From contig NZ_ADGX01000005.1 in assembly GCF_000177675.1 (NCBI RefSeq), positions 1-64,000 on the forward strand: a DNA stretch of 64,000 bases. The letters are read 5' to 3'. Of the stretch, positions 51,477-59,230 are shown in pieces (position 1 is the first letter of the stretch; the number at the start of each line of letters is the position of its first letter). A program made the translations under genes and the position numbers. The notes under the pieces were generated by a model, which worked only from the letters and a program-made list of their open reading frames with translations, had not been told where the DNA came from and searched no databases. Origin of the DNA: Parafrankia sp. EUN1f. GTDB lineage: Bacteria > Actinomycetota > Actinomycetes > Frankiales > Frankiaceae.

Positions 51477-51503
51477 AACCCCTCCCGGACCCGCTCACCA
51501 CAG

Positions 51504-51568
51504 CCAACGAGCATCCATGGCACGACCTGCGGATGCTCGTTGGGATTACGGATGCTCGTTGGGATTAC
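51504..51568. repeat. Tandem 19-bp direct repeats plus inverted copy
   Basis: GGATGCTCGTTGGGATTAC at 51531-51549 and again at 51550-51568, perfect and abutting. CCAACGAGCATCC at 51504-51516 is the inverted complement of the first 13 bp. They lie 28-92 bp upstream of the response regulator start. Candidate autoregulatory site, or remnant of a rearrangement next to the truncated SDR. Confidence 0.8.
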
Positions 51569-51670
51569 AGTCCTCGACCGTGGCTGTCGTCCATCGGGTT
51601 CCCTGCGCAAGCCAGTCCCCCTCGCCGGAGCTGGCCGGGGAGCGAGCGGATCCACCGGTCAAGGACATGA

Positions 51671-52087
51671 TCCAGCCTGGCACCGCTGGACCTGTTCATG
51701 GTTGGCGCTCTGGTGCCGGCAATGGTGGAGCGTGGGAGCGGTGTGGTTGTGAACATCTCGACGATGGTCGCCGGATTCGGCACCGCTGGCTCGTCCGTTT
51801 ATGCCTCCAGTAAGGCTGCACTCAACGCGCTGACCAGGTGCTGGGCGGCCGAGTACGGACCCCGCGGTGTACGCGTCAACTCTGTCGCTCCGGGTCCGAC
51901 GTACACCGAAGGAACGCAGGAACAGTACGGCGTGCGAGCGCTGGAAAGCCTTGCATCTCAGGCTCCGGCGCGTCGCGTTGCCGACGCCACGGAAATCGCG
52001 CGCGCCGTCGCCTACATCGCCAGCGACGAGGCCAGTTTTCTGCACGGCGTCATCCTCAACGCGGACGGTGGTCGCAGCGCGGTCTGA
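51671..52087 (+). pseudogene. 5'-truncated short-chain dehydrogenase
   Basis: The reading frame begins inside an SDR (SSLAPLDLFMVGALVPAMVE), just after an in-frame TGA at 51668-51670. It continues with GVVVNISTMVAG, YASSK catalytic Tyr-Lys, RVNSVAPGPTYTEG, and ends ASFLHGVILNADGGRSAV. The N-terminal half with the TGxxxGxG cofactor loop is missing, and nothing resembling it is found upstream. The ATG at 51698 could express a 129-residue fragment without the cofactor site. A gene remnant bordering the 19-bp repeats; a deletion or recombination is likely. Confidence 0.85.
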
Positions 52088-52128
52088 CCGCAGGCAGGCG
52101 ACGAGACCAAACCGCATGCCGAGGAGAT

Positions 52129-52162
52129 CGCGGCCGCGGTGGTCTCTCCCACCGCGGCCGCG
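52129..52162 (+). terminator. 14-bp hairpin terminator after the SDR remnant
   Basis: CGCGGCCGCGGTGG (52129-52142) and CCACCGCGGCCGCG (52149-52162), perfect, 6-nt loop, 41 nt past the stop. Confidence 0.75.
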
Positions 52163-52293
52163 GGTGAGTGATTCCGTGCGCCTGTTCCGGCGATGCGGGA
52201 TTCTGCTCGGGCGCTGGGCCGCGGCCGGTCTCGGGTGCTCCGGCCGGGTCGCGGCGGTCAGACAGTCCGGTCAGACGATCAAGGAGGCTCCGC

Positions 52294-52698
52294 ATGAGTG
52301 ACATCGAGGAGATCAGGCAGCTCAAGGCCCGGTACTGCCGCTTACTCGACACGAAGAGCTGGGACGAGTTCCGCGCGCTGTTCACCGACGACGCGGTGCT
52401 GGACTCGACCGACTCCGGCGGTGAAGTCATCACCGGTGCCGACGCGTTCCTGGAGTTCCTGCGGCCGGCGCTGTCGGAGAGCGTGACCGTGCACCACTGC
52501 CACACCCCGGAGATCGCGGTGACCGCGCCGTCCACGGCGACCGGCATCTGGGCGATGGAGGACCGCATCCGCTTCCCGGACGGCTCCGAGCTGATCGGCT
52601 TCGGGCACTACCACGAGACGTACGAGAAGGCCGACGGAGCCTGGCGGATCAGGTCGCAGAAGCTGACCCGCCTGCGGATGGACTTCACCAAGCCCTGA
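52294..52698 (+). CDS. SnoaL-like/NTF2-fold protein 3
   Basis: 134 aa, ATG 52294 after AAGGAGG at ideal spacing. IEEIRQLKARYCRLLDTKSW, LFTDDAVLDSTDSGGEVITG, TVHHCHTPEIAV and GFGHYHETYEKADGAWRIRS follow the nuclear-transport-factor-2/SnoaL pattern, as in proteins annotated as nuclear transport factor 2 family or bile-acid 7-alpha-dehydratase-like. A hydrating, dehydrating or isomerising role on a small ring compound is possible, but the residues shown do not decide it. It has its own hairpin terminator region behind it and no obvious operon partner. Confidence 0.87.
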   Translation: MSDIEEIRQLKARYCRLLDTKSWDEFRALFTDDAVLDSTDSGGEVITGADAFLEFLRPALSESVTVHHCHTPEIAVTAPSTATGIWAMEDRIRFPDGSELIGFGHYHETYEKADGAWRIRSQKLTRLRMDFTKP

Positions 52699-52800
52699 CT
52701 CGCCGCGGACCGGGCAGTACCGCCGGAGGCCCGGAGGTCCGGTGACCCGGTGACGGGGCCGGGGCCGGGCCCGGGCCCGGGTGACCCGATGACCGCTGGC

Positions 52801-52849
52801 GGCGGGGCGCTCGGGCGGCGCTTCTGCCCGGGTAGCCGGGCGCCCCGCC
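52801..52849. terminator. Long GC-rich hairpin
   Basis: Outer arms GGCGGGGCG (52801-52809) and CGCCCCGCC (52841-52849), inner CGGGC/GCCCG. About 100 nt downstream of the SnoaL-like gene. The rest of 52699-53026 is a GGGCCGGGGCCGGG-type simple sequence plus the amidohydrolase leader. Confidence 0.55.
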
Positions 52850-53026
52850 GAGGTAGGACTTTCGTCCGGTGCCAAGGTGTGAAAATCTGATGCTCTCAAG
52901 CTGAGAACCTGGTTTCTGCTGGCGGTGGCGCTGTGGTGCGGCCGCGGGGTCGGCCGGCGACGAGGCGCGACGGCGCTGCGACGAGGCAGCACCGCGACGA
53001 CGAGGCACTGCGACGAGGAGGACGCG

Positions 53027-54238
53027 ATGTTGACGCTCAAGGCCGCTGGCCTGCTCGATGTCGACACCGGGGAGATCATCCGGCCCGGGATCGTGAAGAT
53101 CGAGGGCGAGCGGATCGTCGGCCTCGGCGGCAAGCCGGAGGGCGAGGTCCTGGACCTCGGTGACCTGACCCTGCTGCCCGGTCTGATGGACATGGAGCTC
53201 AACCTGCTGATGGGCGGGCCCGGTGAGCACCACCTCACCAGCCAGACCCGGGACGACCCGCCGACCCGGATGATGCGGGCCACCCAGAATGCCCGGCGCA
53301 CCCTGCGGGCCGGTTTCACCACCGTTCGCAACCTGGGCCTGTTCTGCAAGACCGGCGGCTATCTGCTCGACGTCGCGCTGAAGAACGCGATCGACGTCGG
53401 CTGGATCGACGGCCCGCGCATCGTCCCCGCCGGCCACGCCATTACGCCGACCGGCGGCCACCTCGACCCGACGATGTTCGGCAAGTTCGCCCCGCACGTG
53501 CTGCAGCTGAGTGTCGAGGAGGGCCTGGCGAACGGGGTGGAGGAGGTCCGCAAGGCCGTCCGCCACCAGATCAAGCACGGCGCCGAGGTCATCAAGATGT
53601 GCGGTTCCGGCGGGGCGATGTCCCACACGGGCCCGTCCGGCGCCCGGCACTACTCCGACGAGGAGGTGCGGGCGATCACCGACGAGGCGCACCGGCGCGG
53701 GCTGCGGGTCGCGGCGCACACCCACGGCTCGGTGGCCGTCCGCCAGATGGTCGAATGCGGCGTCGACTGCATCGAGCACGCCTTCATGATCGACGACGAC
53801 ACGATCAACCTCCTGGTCAAGGAGGGCACCTGGGTCGTCGCGACGCAGGCCCTGATCGACGACATGCCGGTGCTGCGCAGCTCGGAGCCGGAGATCCAGG
53901 CCAAGGCGGCGCTGATCTTCCCGAAGGCCAAGATCTCGATCCGCAACGCGATCGAGGCCGGGGTGAAGATCGCGGTCGGCAGTGACGCGCCGGCGATCCC
54001 GCACGGGAAGAACGCCCTGGAGCTGGTCGCCCTGGTCGACCGCGGGATGACCCCGCTGCAGGCGATCCAGGCGGCGACGATCGTGGGCGCGGACCTGATC
54101 GACGTCACCGACCGCGGGCGCCTGGCCGAGGGCCTGCTCGCGGACATCATCGGCGTGGCGGGCAACCCGCTGGAGGACATCAACGTGCTGCGCCGGGTGC
54201 CGTTCGTGATGAAGGGCGGCAAGCAGTTCATCTACTGA
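53027..54238 (+). CDS. Amidohydrolase-superfamily protein lacking the N-terminal HxH metal motif
   Basis: 403 aa from the ATG at 53027 (MLTLKAAGLL), with GAGGAGG upstream. TIM-barrel amidohydrolase of the imidazolonepropionase/prolidase-like group: LTLLPGLMDME, then K190 (GAEVIKMCGSGG, normally carboxylated), H231/H233 (AAHTHG), H251 (CIEHAF) and D320 (AVGSDAP). Where the family has D-x-H-x-H after beta-strand 1, this protein has D55-M-E57-L-N59, so two metal ligands are changed. The other ligands remain, so a mononuclear site is conceivable. Substrate unknown. Single gene between a SnoaL-like protein and a hydroxyacid dehydrogenase. Confidence 0.88.
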   Translation: MLTLKAAGLLDVDTGEIIRPGIVKIEGERIVGLGGKPEGEVLDLGDLTLLPGLMDMELNLLMGGPGEHHLTSQTRDDPPTRMMRATQNARRTLRAGFTTVRNLGLFCKTGGYLLDVALKNAIDVGWIDGPRIVPAGHAITPTGGHLDPTMFGKFAPHVLQLSVEEGLANGVEEVRKAVRHQIKHGAEVIKMCGSGGAMSHTGPSGARHYSDEEVRAITDEAHRRGLRVAAHTHGSVAVRQMVECGVDCIEHAFMIDDDTINLLVKEGTWVVATQALIDDMPVLRSSEPEIQAKAALIFPKAKISIRNAIEAGVKIAVGSDAPAIPHGKNALELVALVDRGMTPLQAIQAATIVGADLIDVTDRGRLAEGLLADIIGVAGNPLEDINVLRRVPFVMKGGKQFIY

Positions 54239-54429
54239 CCCGCCACGGATCGCCCGCCGACCCGGCACCAACCGCCCACTGACCTGCTCACGGACCGTTC
54301 GCCGACCCGTCACCGGGTCGCCACCCGCCGCGCAGCCACCGCCGTCGAGTCGTCCCGAACCCGCCTGGACTAGGGTTCGCTGCGGACGGAGGAAGCCGTG
54401 GCGGCGGGTGGACGAAGGCGGGATGCCAG

Positions 54430-55428
54430 GTGCGGGTGGCGGTTTTCTCGGCCAAGGACTACGACCGTCGTTTCCTCGGCGCGGCCCGGCCGGTGGGCGT
54501 CGATCTGGACTTCCTCGAACACCGCCTCACCGCGCGGACGGCCGGCCTCGCCCGGGGGTTCGACGCGGTCTGCGTGTTCGTCGAGGACGACGTCTCGGCA
54601 CCGGTGCTCGACGCGCTGGCCGCGGGCGGGGTCCGGCTGGTCGTGCTGCGGTCGGCCGGCTACGACAACGTGGACCTCGCCCACGCCGGGGAGGTCGGTG
54701 TCGCCGTCGCGCGGGTTCCCGCCTACAGCCCGCACGCGGTGGCGGAACACGCGGTCGCGCTCATCCTGGCCCTGAACCGGCACCTGTGCCGGGCCTACAA
54801 CCGGGTCCGGGAATACAACTTCGCGCTGACCGGCCTGCTCGGCTTCGACCTGCACGGACGCACCGTCGGCGTGGTCGGCACCGGCGAGATCGGCACGGTC
54901 TTCACCCGCATCATGACCGGCTTCGGGTGCCGCGTGCTCGCGCACGACATCCGCGTGAACCCGGTCTGCGCCGAGCTGGGAGCCGAGTACGTCGACCTCG
55001 ACCGGCTGCTGGCCGACGCGGACATCATCTCGCTGCACTGCCCGCTCACCCAGGACACCCACCACCTCCTGGACTCCGCGGCGCTCGCGCGGACGAAACA
55101 GGGCGTCATGGTGATCAACACCAGTCGCGGCGCGCTGCTCGACACCGCCGCGGTCATCGCCGCCCTCAAGAAGGGCCGGATCGGTGCACTCGGCATCGAT
55201 GTCTACGAAGAAGAGAGCGCGCTTTTCTTCGAGGATCGCTCCGAGCACGGAGCGTTCGACGACGACGTGTTCGCACGGCTGCTCACCTTTCCGAACGTTC
55301 TGGTGACCGGCCATCAGGGCTTCTTCACCGTGGACGCGCTCACCCGCATCGCCGAGGTGACGATGGCCAACCTCAGCGGTTTCGCCGGCGGCACCGGCCC
55401 TGTACACCCGGTGACCGCCGCCGGCTGA
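54430..55428 (+). CDS. 2-hydroxyacid dehydrogenase (D-lactate dehydrogenase/LdhA-like)
   Basis: 332 aa, GTG 54430. NAD loop GVVGTGEIGTVFTRIMTGFG. Catalytic Arg in INTSRGALLD, Glu in GIDVYEEESALFFEDRS (the extended EEE..LFFEDRS loop is typical of fermentative D-lactate dehydrogenases) and His in VTGHQGFFT. It converts pyruvate or a related 2-keto acid to the D-hydroxy acid with NADH. Only 191 bp separate it from the amidohydrolase, in the same direction. It converges with the anti-sigma gene, with a 103-bp gap. Confidence 0.93.
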   Translation: MRVAVFSAKDYDRRFLGAARPVGVDLDFLEHRLTARTAGLARGFDAVCVFVEDDVSAPVLDALAAGGVRLVVLRSAGYDNVDLAHAGEVGVAVARVPAYSPHAVAEHAVALILALNRHLCRAYNRVREYNFALTGLLGFDLHGRTVGVVGTGEIGTVFTRIMTGFGCRVLAHDIRVNPVCAELGAEYVDLDRLLADADIISLHCPLTQDTHHLLDSAALARTKQGVMVINTSRGALLDTAAVIAALKKGRIGALGIDVYEEESALFFEDRSEHGAFDDDVFARLLTFPNVLVTGHQGFFTVDALTRIAEVTMANLSGFAGGTGPVHPVTAAG

Positions 55429-55531
55429 CCCGAGCCGTCCCGTTCGGGAACGGTCCTCGGATCGGAGGCCTCCCGGATCAGGGTGGCGTCCCAGATCGGG
55501 GTGGCGGCCCCAGATGGGGAGCCGGCCCGGA

Positions 55532-56860
55532 TCAGGGGCGGGCGAGGCTGGGAGCCAGCGCGAGCAGGCCGGCGGCGAGTCGCTCGTCGCCCCCGACCCG
55601 GGCGGTGATCGCGCTCGCGGGCCTGCGGTCGCCGACGAGCAGGCAGAACTCGACGATCTCGACGGTCAGGGTGCCCGAGGCCGGGCGCGGATCGGCTGGT
55701 ACCGCGCGCGGATCGGACCGGGCCTGGTGTACCTGCGCGCCGTCCGGCCCGAGTGACCAGGTGCCGCCGCCCGGCCCCGTCAACGTCACCGTGAGCGTCC
55801 CTTCCGGCGGGGCCGCGGTCGCTGCGGCTGCCGAGGCTGCCCAGGGCACGGACAGCAGACGCAGGGCGAGATCGGCCATCGCGTGCAGGTCGTCCGCGCC
55901 GGGGTTCGGCACCGTGATTCCCGCAGCCGTGGCGATGTCCCGCGTGTGGATCCACGTCTCGAACGCGCGGGACGTCAGATGATCGCCGGGCGCGGCCGTC
56001 CAGCCATCCACCGTCACGGTGAGGGGTGCCTGGCTCCGTTCGGCCCGTTCGGTGGCTGCGCAGAGCTGTTCCGCCTGCTCGTACCAGCGTTGCCGCACTG
56101 CCTCGACCGGCCAGTCCCGGGCGGCGTCCAGGACGACGCCGGTCCGGGTCAGGGCGTCTCCCTCCACGTCCTCCGTGTTTCCGTCCTCCGCGTGTTCGTC
56201 CCTGCCACCGGCGCCGTCGGGTGCCCCGGTGGGGGCGGGTCGGGCGCCAGGGGGGATGAGGGCGGCGAGCAGCAGGCCGTCGACGGCGTGGAGGTGCAGG
56301 ACGAGCTCACGGACCGACCAGCCGGACGCGGCGGGCAGGTGCCAGTGCTTCGCCTCGAGCTCGATCAGCAGCCGGTCCAGCGCGCCGACCCGGTTGCCAT
56401 AGCAGGGGACGCCCGCGGCGCCTGCCAGGGCCGGCCGGTGCCCTGGCTCTGTCGAGGCCGCTCCCGGCATACGCGCACCCGGCGCCGCCTGGCGGGCCCC
56501 GGGCGCGGCCGGGCGGACCGCGAGCGCCGCGGTGAGGATGGCGGCGAGCGAGCCGGGGCCGTCGGCCGGCGGGGTGAGGTTGCCCTCCGACGTGCCGGGT
56601 AGCACCGGGGCCCGCGGTGCCGGGGTCTGTCGCACCGGGGCCTGCCGTACCGGGGCCTGCCGTACCGGGGCCTGCCGTACCGGGGCCTGTGGGGCTCCCG
56701 GGAGGAGGGCCGCGGCGTCGGTGGAGCAGGCCGCGCAGCTGCCGAGGTGCTTCTCGACGGCGTCGGCCTCGGCCGGGGTGCAGCTGCCCAGCAGGTAGGC
56801 GCCCAACAGGTCGCCCACACAGGTGCCGGACGTCCGCGCGACCGGCGGTTCGATCGTCAC
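55532..56860 (-). CDS. Zinc-finger anti-sigma factor fused to DinB/mycothiol maleylpyruvate-isomerase-like domain
   Basis: 442 aa, ATG 56860 overlapping the sigma stop (ATGA). Residues ~13-48 hold the anti-sigma zinc-binding signature (CVGDLLGAYLLG...VEKHLGSCAACS, H-x3-C-x2-C). Then an APVRQ repeat linker (4 copies), and from ~155 a MDMPI/DinB-like four-helix domain (GNRVGALDRLLIELEAKHWH, SVRELVLHLHAVDGLLL, AFETWIHTRDIATAAG with metal-binding His) and its C-terminal MDMPI_C-like part. No transmembrane helix, so it is a soluble anti-sigma. The fused domain may sense mycothiol, redox state or a metal and release the sigma factor (inference). Confidence 0.9.
   Translation of the reverse strand: MTIEPPVARTSGTCVGDLLGAYLLGSCTPAEADAVEKHLGSCAACSTDAAALLPGAPQAPVRQAPVRQAPVRQAPVRQTPAPRAPVLPGTSEGNLTPPADGPGSLAAILTAALAVRPAAPGARQAAPGARMPGAASTEPGHRPALAGAAGVPCYGNRVGALDRLLIELEAKHWHLPAASGWSVRELVLHLHAVDGLLLAALIPPGARPAPTGAPDGAGGRDEHAEDGNTEDVEGDALTRTGVVLDAARDWPVEAVRQRWYEQAEQLCAATERAERSQAPLTVTVDGWTAAPGDHLTSRAFETWIHTRDIATAAGITVPNPGADDLHAMADLALRLLSVPWAASAAAATAAPPEGTLTVTLTGPGGGTWSLGPDGAQVHQARSDPRAVPADPRPASGTLTVEIVEFCLLVGDRRPASAITARVGGDERLAAGLLALAPSLARP
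56626..56685. repeat. 15-bp tandem repeat coding APVRQ
   Basis: Units CCTGCCGTACCGGGG at 56641, 56656 and 56671, with a diverged copy at 56626. Lies in the linker of the anti-sigma fusion and keeps frame; the copy number could vary between strains. Confidence 0.85.
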
Positions 56861-57513
56861 GGCGCGACTCCCTGGTGGGCGAGGGTACGGGCGAGGGTGG
56901 CGAGAGCGGCGCGCATCCGCGACTTCGCGGTCCCCTCGGGGATCGCGAGTTTGGTCGCGATGTCACGGTAGGTCAGCTCTGTGTAGTACGCCAGCTCCAC
57001 GACCTCGCGCTGTTTCGGTGGCAGCGCGGCCACGGCGGCCCGCACCGCGTCCGAGTCCTCGCGAGCGAGCAGGTCGTCGCCGGGCGCGGCCTCGTCGACG
57101 TGCTGGACGAGGCCACGGGCGACCCGTTCGGTGGTGCGCCGAGAGGACTCCCGGCGCACCCAGTCGACGGCCCGCCGGTGTGCCAGCACAGCGAGCCAGG
57201 TGCGCAGCTCACCCCGGTTTGGATCGAACCGGAGCGGATGCTGCCAGAAGGTGACCAGCACCTCCTGCAGGACGTCTCGGGCGGCGTCGGCGTCACCGGT
57301 CACCCGCACGGCGACCGCCAGCAGGTAGTGGGCATACCGCTGATGCACTTCGGCGAGCGCGGCCGGATCACCGGAGACGACCCGACCGTGCAGGTCGACG
57401 ATGTCGCGGTCGGGATGGGGAGTGGGCGTGGGCGCCGAACCCCTGTGCGGCCGGTCGGCCGCCCTGTCCGGGCTGTGCACGATGGGCATGGTAGCGCACA
57501 CACTCCGCATCAT
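56857..57513 (-). CDS. ECF-family RNA polymerase sigma factor
   Basis: Up to 218 aa. Sigma-2 region: YLLAVAVRVTGDADAARDVL and QEVLVTFWQHPLRFDPNRGE, RTWLAVLAHRRAVDWVRRE. Sigma-4 region: LPPKQREVVELAYYTELTYR and TKLAIPEGTAKSRMRAALA. Closest in style to SigK/SigL-type ECF factors that pair with soluble or membrane anti-sigmas. Start uncertain: ATGs at 57513, 57510 and 57489. Third gene of the TPR-NicO-sigma-antisigma operon, coupled to its anti-sigma by an ATGA overlap. Likely directs its own operon and the divergent DUF4331 gene (inference). Confidence 0.93.
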   Translation of the reverse strand: MMRSVCATMPIVHSPDRAADRPHRGSAPTPTPHPDRDIVDLHGRVVSGDPAALAEVHQRYAHYLLAVAVRVTGDADAARDVLQEVLVTFWQHPLRFDPNRGELRTWLAVLAHRRAVDWVRRESSRRTTERVARGLVQHVDEAAPGDDLLAREDSDAVRAAVAALPPKQREVVELAYYTELTYRDIATKLAIPEGTAKSRMRAALATLARTLAHQGVAP

Positions 57514-57552
57514 CCGGTCCCGCTCGCCCGGTCTCGTCGCTCGCCGTACCCT

Positions 57553-57600
57553 CTGCTCACGAGATGACCCGGACGCCTGCTCACGAGATGACCTGGACGC
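57553..57600. repeat. 24-bp tandem duplication across the NicO stop codon
   Basis: CTGCTCACGAGATGACCCGG plus ACGC at 57553-57576, and again at 57577-57600 with one change. The copy holding the stop codon is followed by a duplicate with a second in-phase TGA. Confidence 0.85.
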
Positions 57601-59230
57601 CGGCGCGCAGGGCCACCGTCGCGCCGACGACGACGATCAGCGCCGCGCTCGCCACCGGCGCCCAGTACAGGCCCGCGGTAAGCCCCGGAGCCGCGGCGCG
57701 CACCCGGTGCAGCAGGGGGACGAGCGTGCGGTCGAGCAGGAAACCCGCCCCGATCAGGGTCAGCGCCATGCCCGCGCCGTAGGCGAGGACGAGCAGAAGC
57801 CCGAACCACGCCCGTCCCAGCGCGACCGCGCCGAGCAGTACGACGATCGCCGACGGTGTCGGCACCATCCCGCCGGCGAATCCGGCGGCGAGCAGGCTCC
57901 GCAGCTGTGACCCGTCGGCCGCCGGATGTGGATGCGCATGCCAGCGCCCCCCGTGCCCGTGCCCGTGCCCGTGCGGGTGCGCGTGCGCGTGCGCGTTTGC
58001 ATCGCTGTGGCTGTGGCGATGGTGGGTGTGATCGGGGACCAGGGCCTGGTGGTCCAGGCCGGCCACCGACGGGCTGAGCAGCCCGGATGCGCCGGCGAGT
58101 CTCGATCGCAGCAGGCTCGCGCCGATCCCGGCTATCAGCAGGCCGCTCGCGACGCCGAGCCAGGGGTATATCCGCTCCGGAGCGAAGCCGCTTGACGCTG
58201 ACAGCACGATCGCGAGGATCAGCACACCGCAGGTGTGGGTGAGCGTCACCGCCGTCGCGGTGGCGGCCAGCTGCCGCCCGGTCACCGAGCCTCCGACGAT
58301 CCGGGCCGCCATGACCGTCTTGCCATGCCCTGGGGCGAACGCATGGGCGGTGCCCAGCACGAATGCGGCGAGCAGGGCGAGCAGGCCCACCCCGACGGTG
58401 AGCGAATCCCGCCTGACCAGGCCGTCGACCCAGCCGGTGAGGCCGTCCCCGCCCCGTGCCCGCCGCGCCTGTTCGGCCGCACCGGTTCCGGATGTGCCGG
58501 TTCCGGGTGTTCCGGCGCCGGCCGCGGGGCCTGTCAGCGGGTCCGTTGCCGCGGGCCCGCCGGGACGCACGGTCAGGGTGGCGCTGGTGACGTCCGACGG
58601 CCCGCGCAGAGGATCGTCCGGGTATCGGGTGAGCAGATCGGTGGGCGAGCGGTCGGGTACGTCCGAGGCGAGCAGTGTCGTGCCGTCCCCGACGGCGACC
58701 GTCTCCCGCCACCCGATCCGGTCGGTGTAGGTGGCCAGCCGGTACTGGACCGCGCTCACCGGCCCACCGGTCTGGGCGGAGTACCGGCAGACCAGTCGCA
58801 TCGTCGCCAGCCCGCCGGACCCGGGCGGGAACGTCACCGAGCCGCCGGTGCCGACGAGCGGGCTGACCCGGCTGTCGAGCACGAGCCTGGTCTGCCTGGA
58901 CGTCCGGGCGCATTCGGCCTCCTGCCAGCGTGCGGGGCCCAGCGCGTCCACATCGGGCCGCAGCTGCGCGGTCGGGATCTCGGCGAAGTCGACGATCACG
59001 TCGATGTGGACCGTCTCGACGCCGACCCGCAGCACACTGGCGCTGTTGACCGTGAAGTTGCCCAGCGGATGCGCTGATGCGGCGCCGCCGCCCGCCAGTA
59101 CCAGCGCGACCACGGCCGTGGCGAGGGCGGCCGCCCGGCGCGGCCAAGTCCAGGTCCAGGTCCGGGCCCAGGAGCGGGGATGGGGGCGGGGAGGGATCCA
59201 GGTCCGGGTCGGGGCCTCGGTGCGGGTCAT
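57581..59230 (-). CDS. NicO/RcnA-type nickel-cobalt transporter with large extracytoplasmic domain
   Basis: 549 aa, ATG 59230 overlapping the TPR gene stop (ATGA). A Trp/Arg-rich leader precedes a signal/TM segment (ALATAVVALVLAGGGAASA). Then ~200 residues of extracytoplasmic domain (HPLGNFTVNSASVL...), and a six-to-seven-helix core with the family motif LGTAHAFAPGHGKTVMAA and GGMVPTPSAIVVLL. A His-rich cytoplasmic loop lies between (HTHHRHSHSDANAHAHAHPH), a probable metal buffer or sensor. The family exports or imports Ni2+/Co2+; the direction here is unknown. Operon with an ECF sigma factor suggests that metal level controls the module. Confidence 0.9.
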   Translation of the reverse strand: MTRTEAPTRTWIPPRPHPRSWARTWTWTWPRRAAALATAVVALVLAGGGAASAHPLGNFTVNSASVLRVGVETVHIDVIVDFAEIPTAQLRPDVDALGPARWQEAECARTSRQTRLVLDSRVSPLVGTGGSVTFPPGSGGLATMRLVCRYSAQTGGPVSAVQYRLATYTDRIGWRETVAVGDGTTLLASDVPDRSPTDLLTRYPDDPLRGPSDVTSATLTVRPGGPAATDPLTGPAAGAGTPGTGTSGTGAAEQARRARGGDGLTGWVDGLVRRDSLTVGVGLLALLAAFVLGTAHAFAPGHGKTVMAARIVGGSVTGRQLAATATAVTLTHTCGVLILAIVLSASSGFAPERIYPWLGVASGLLIAGIGASLLRSRLAGASGLLSPSVAGLDHQALVPDHTHHRHSHSDANAHAHAHPHGHGHGHGGRWHAHPHPAADGSQLRSLLAAGFAGGMVPTPSAIVVLLGAVALGRAWFGLLLVLAYGAGMALTLIGAGFLLDRTLVPLLHRVRAAAPGLTAGLYWAPVASAALIVVVGATVALRAGVQVIS

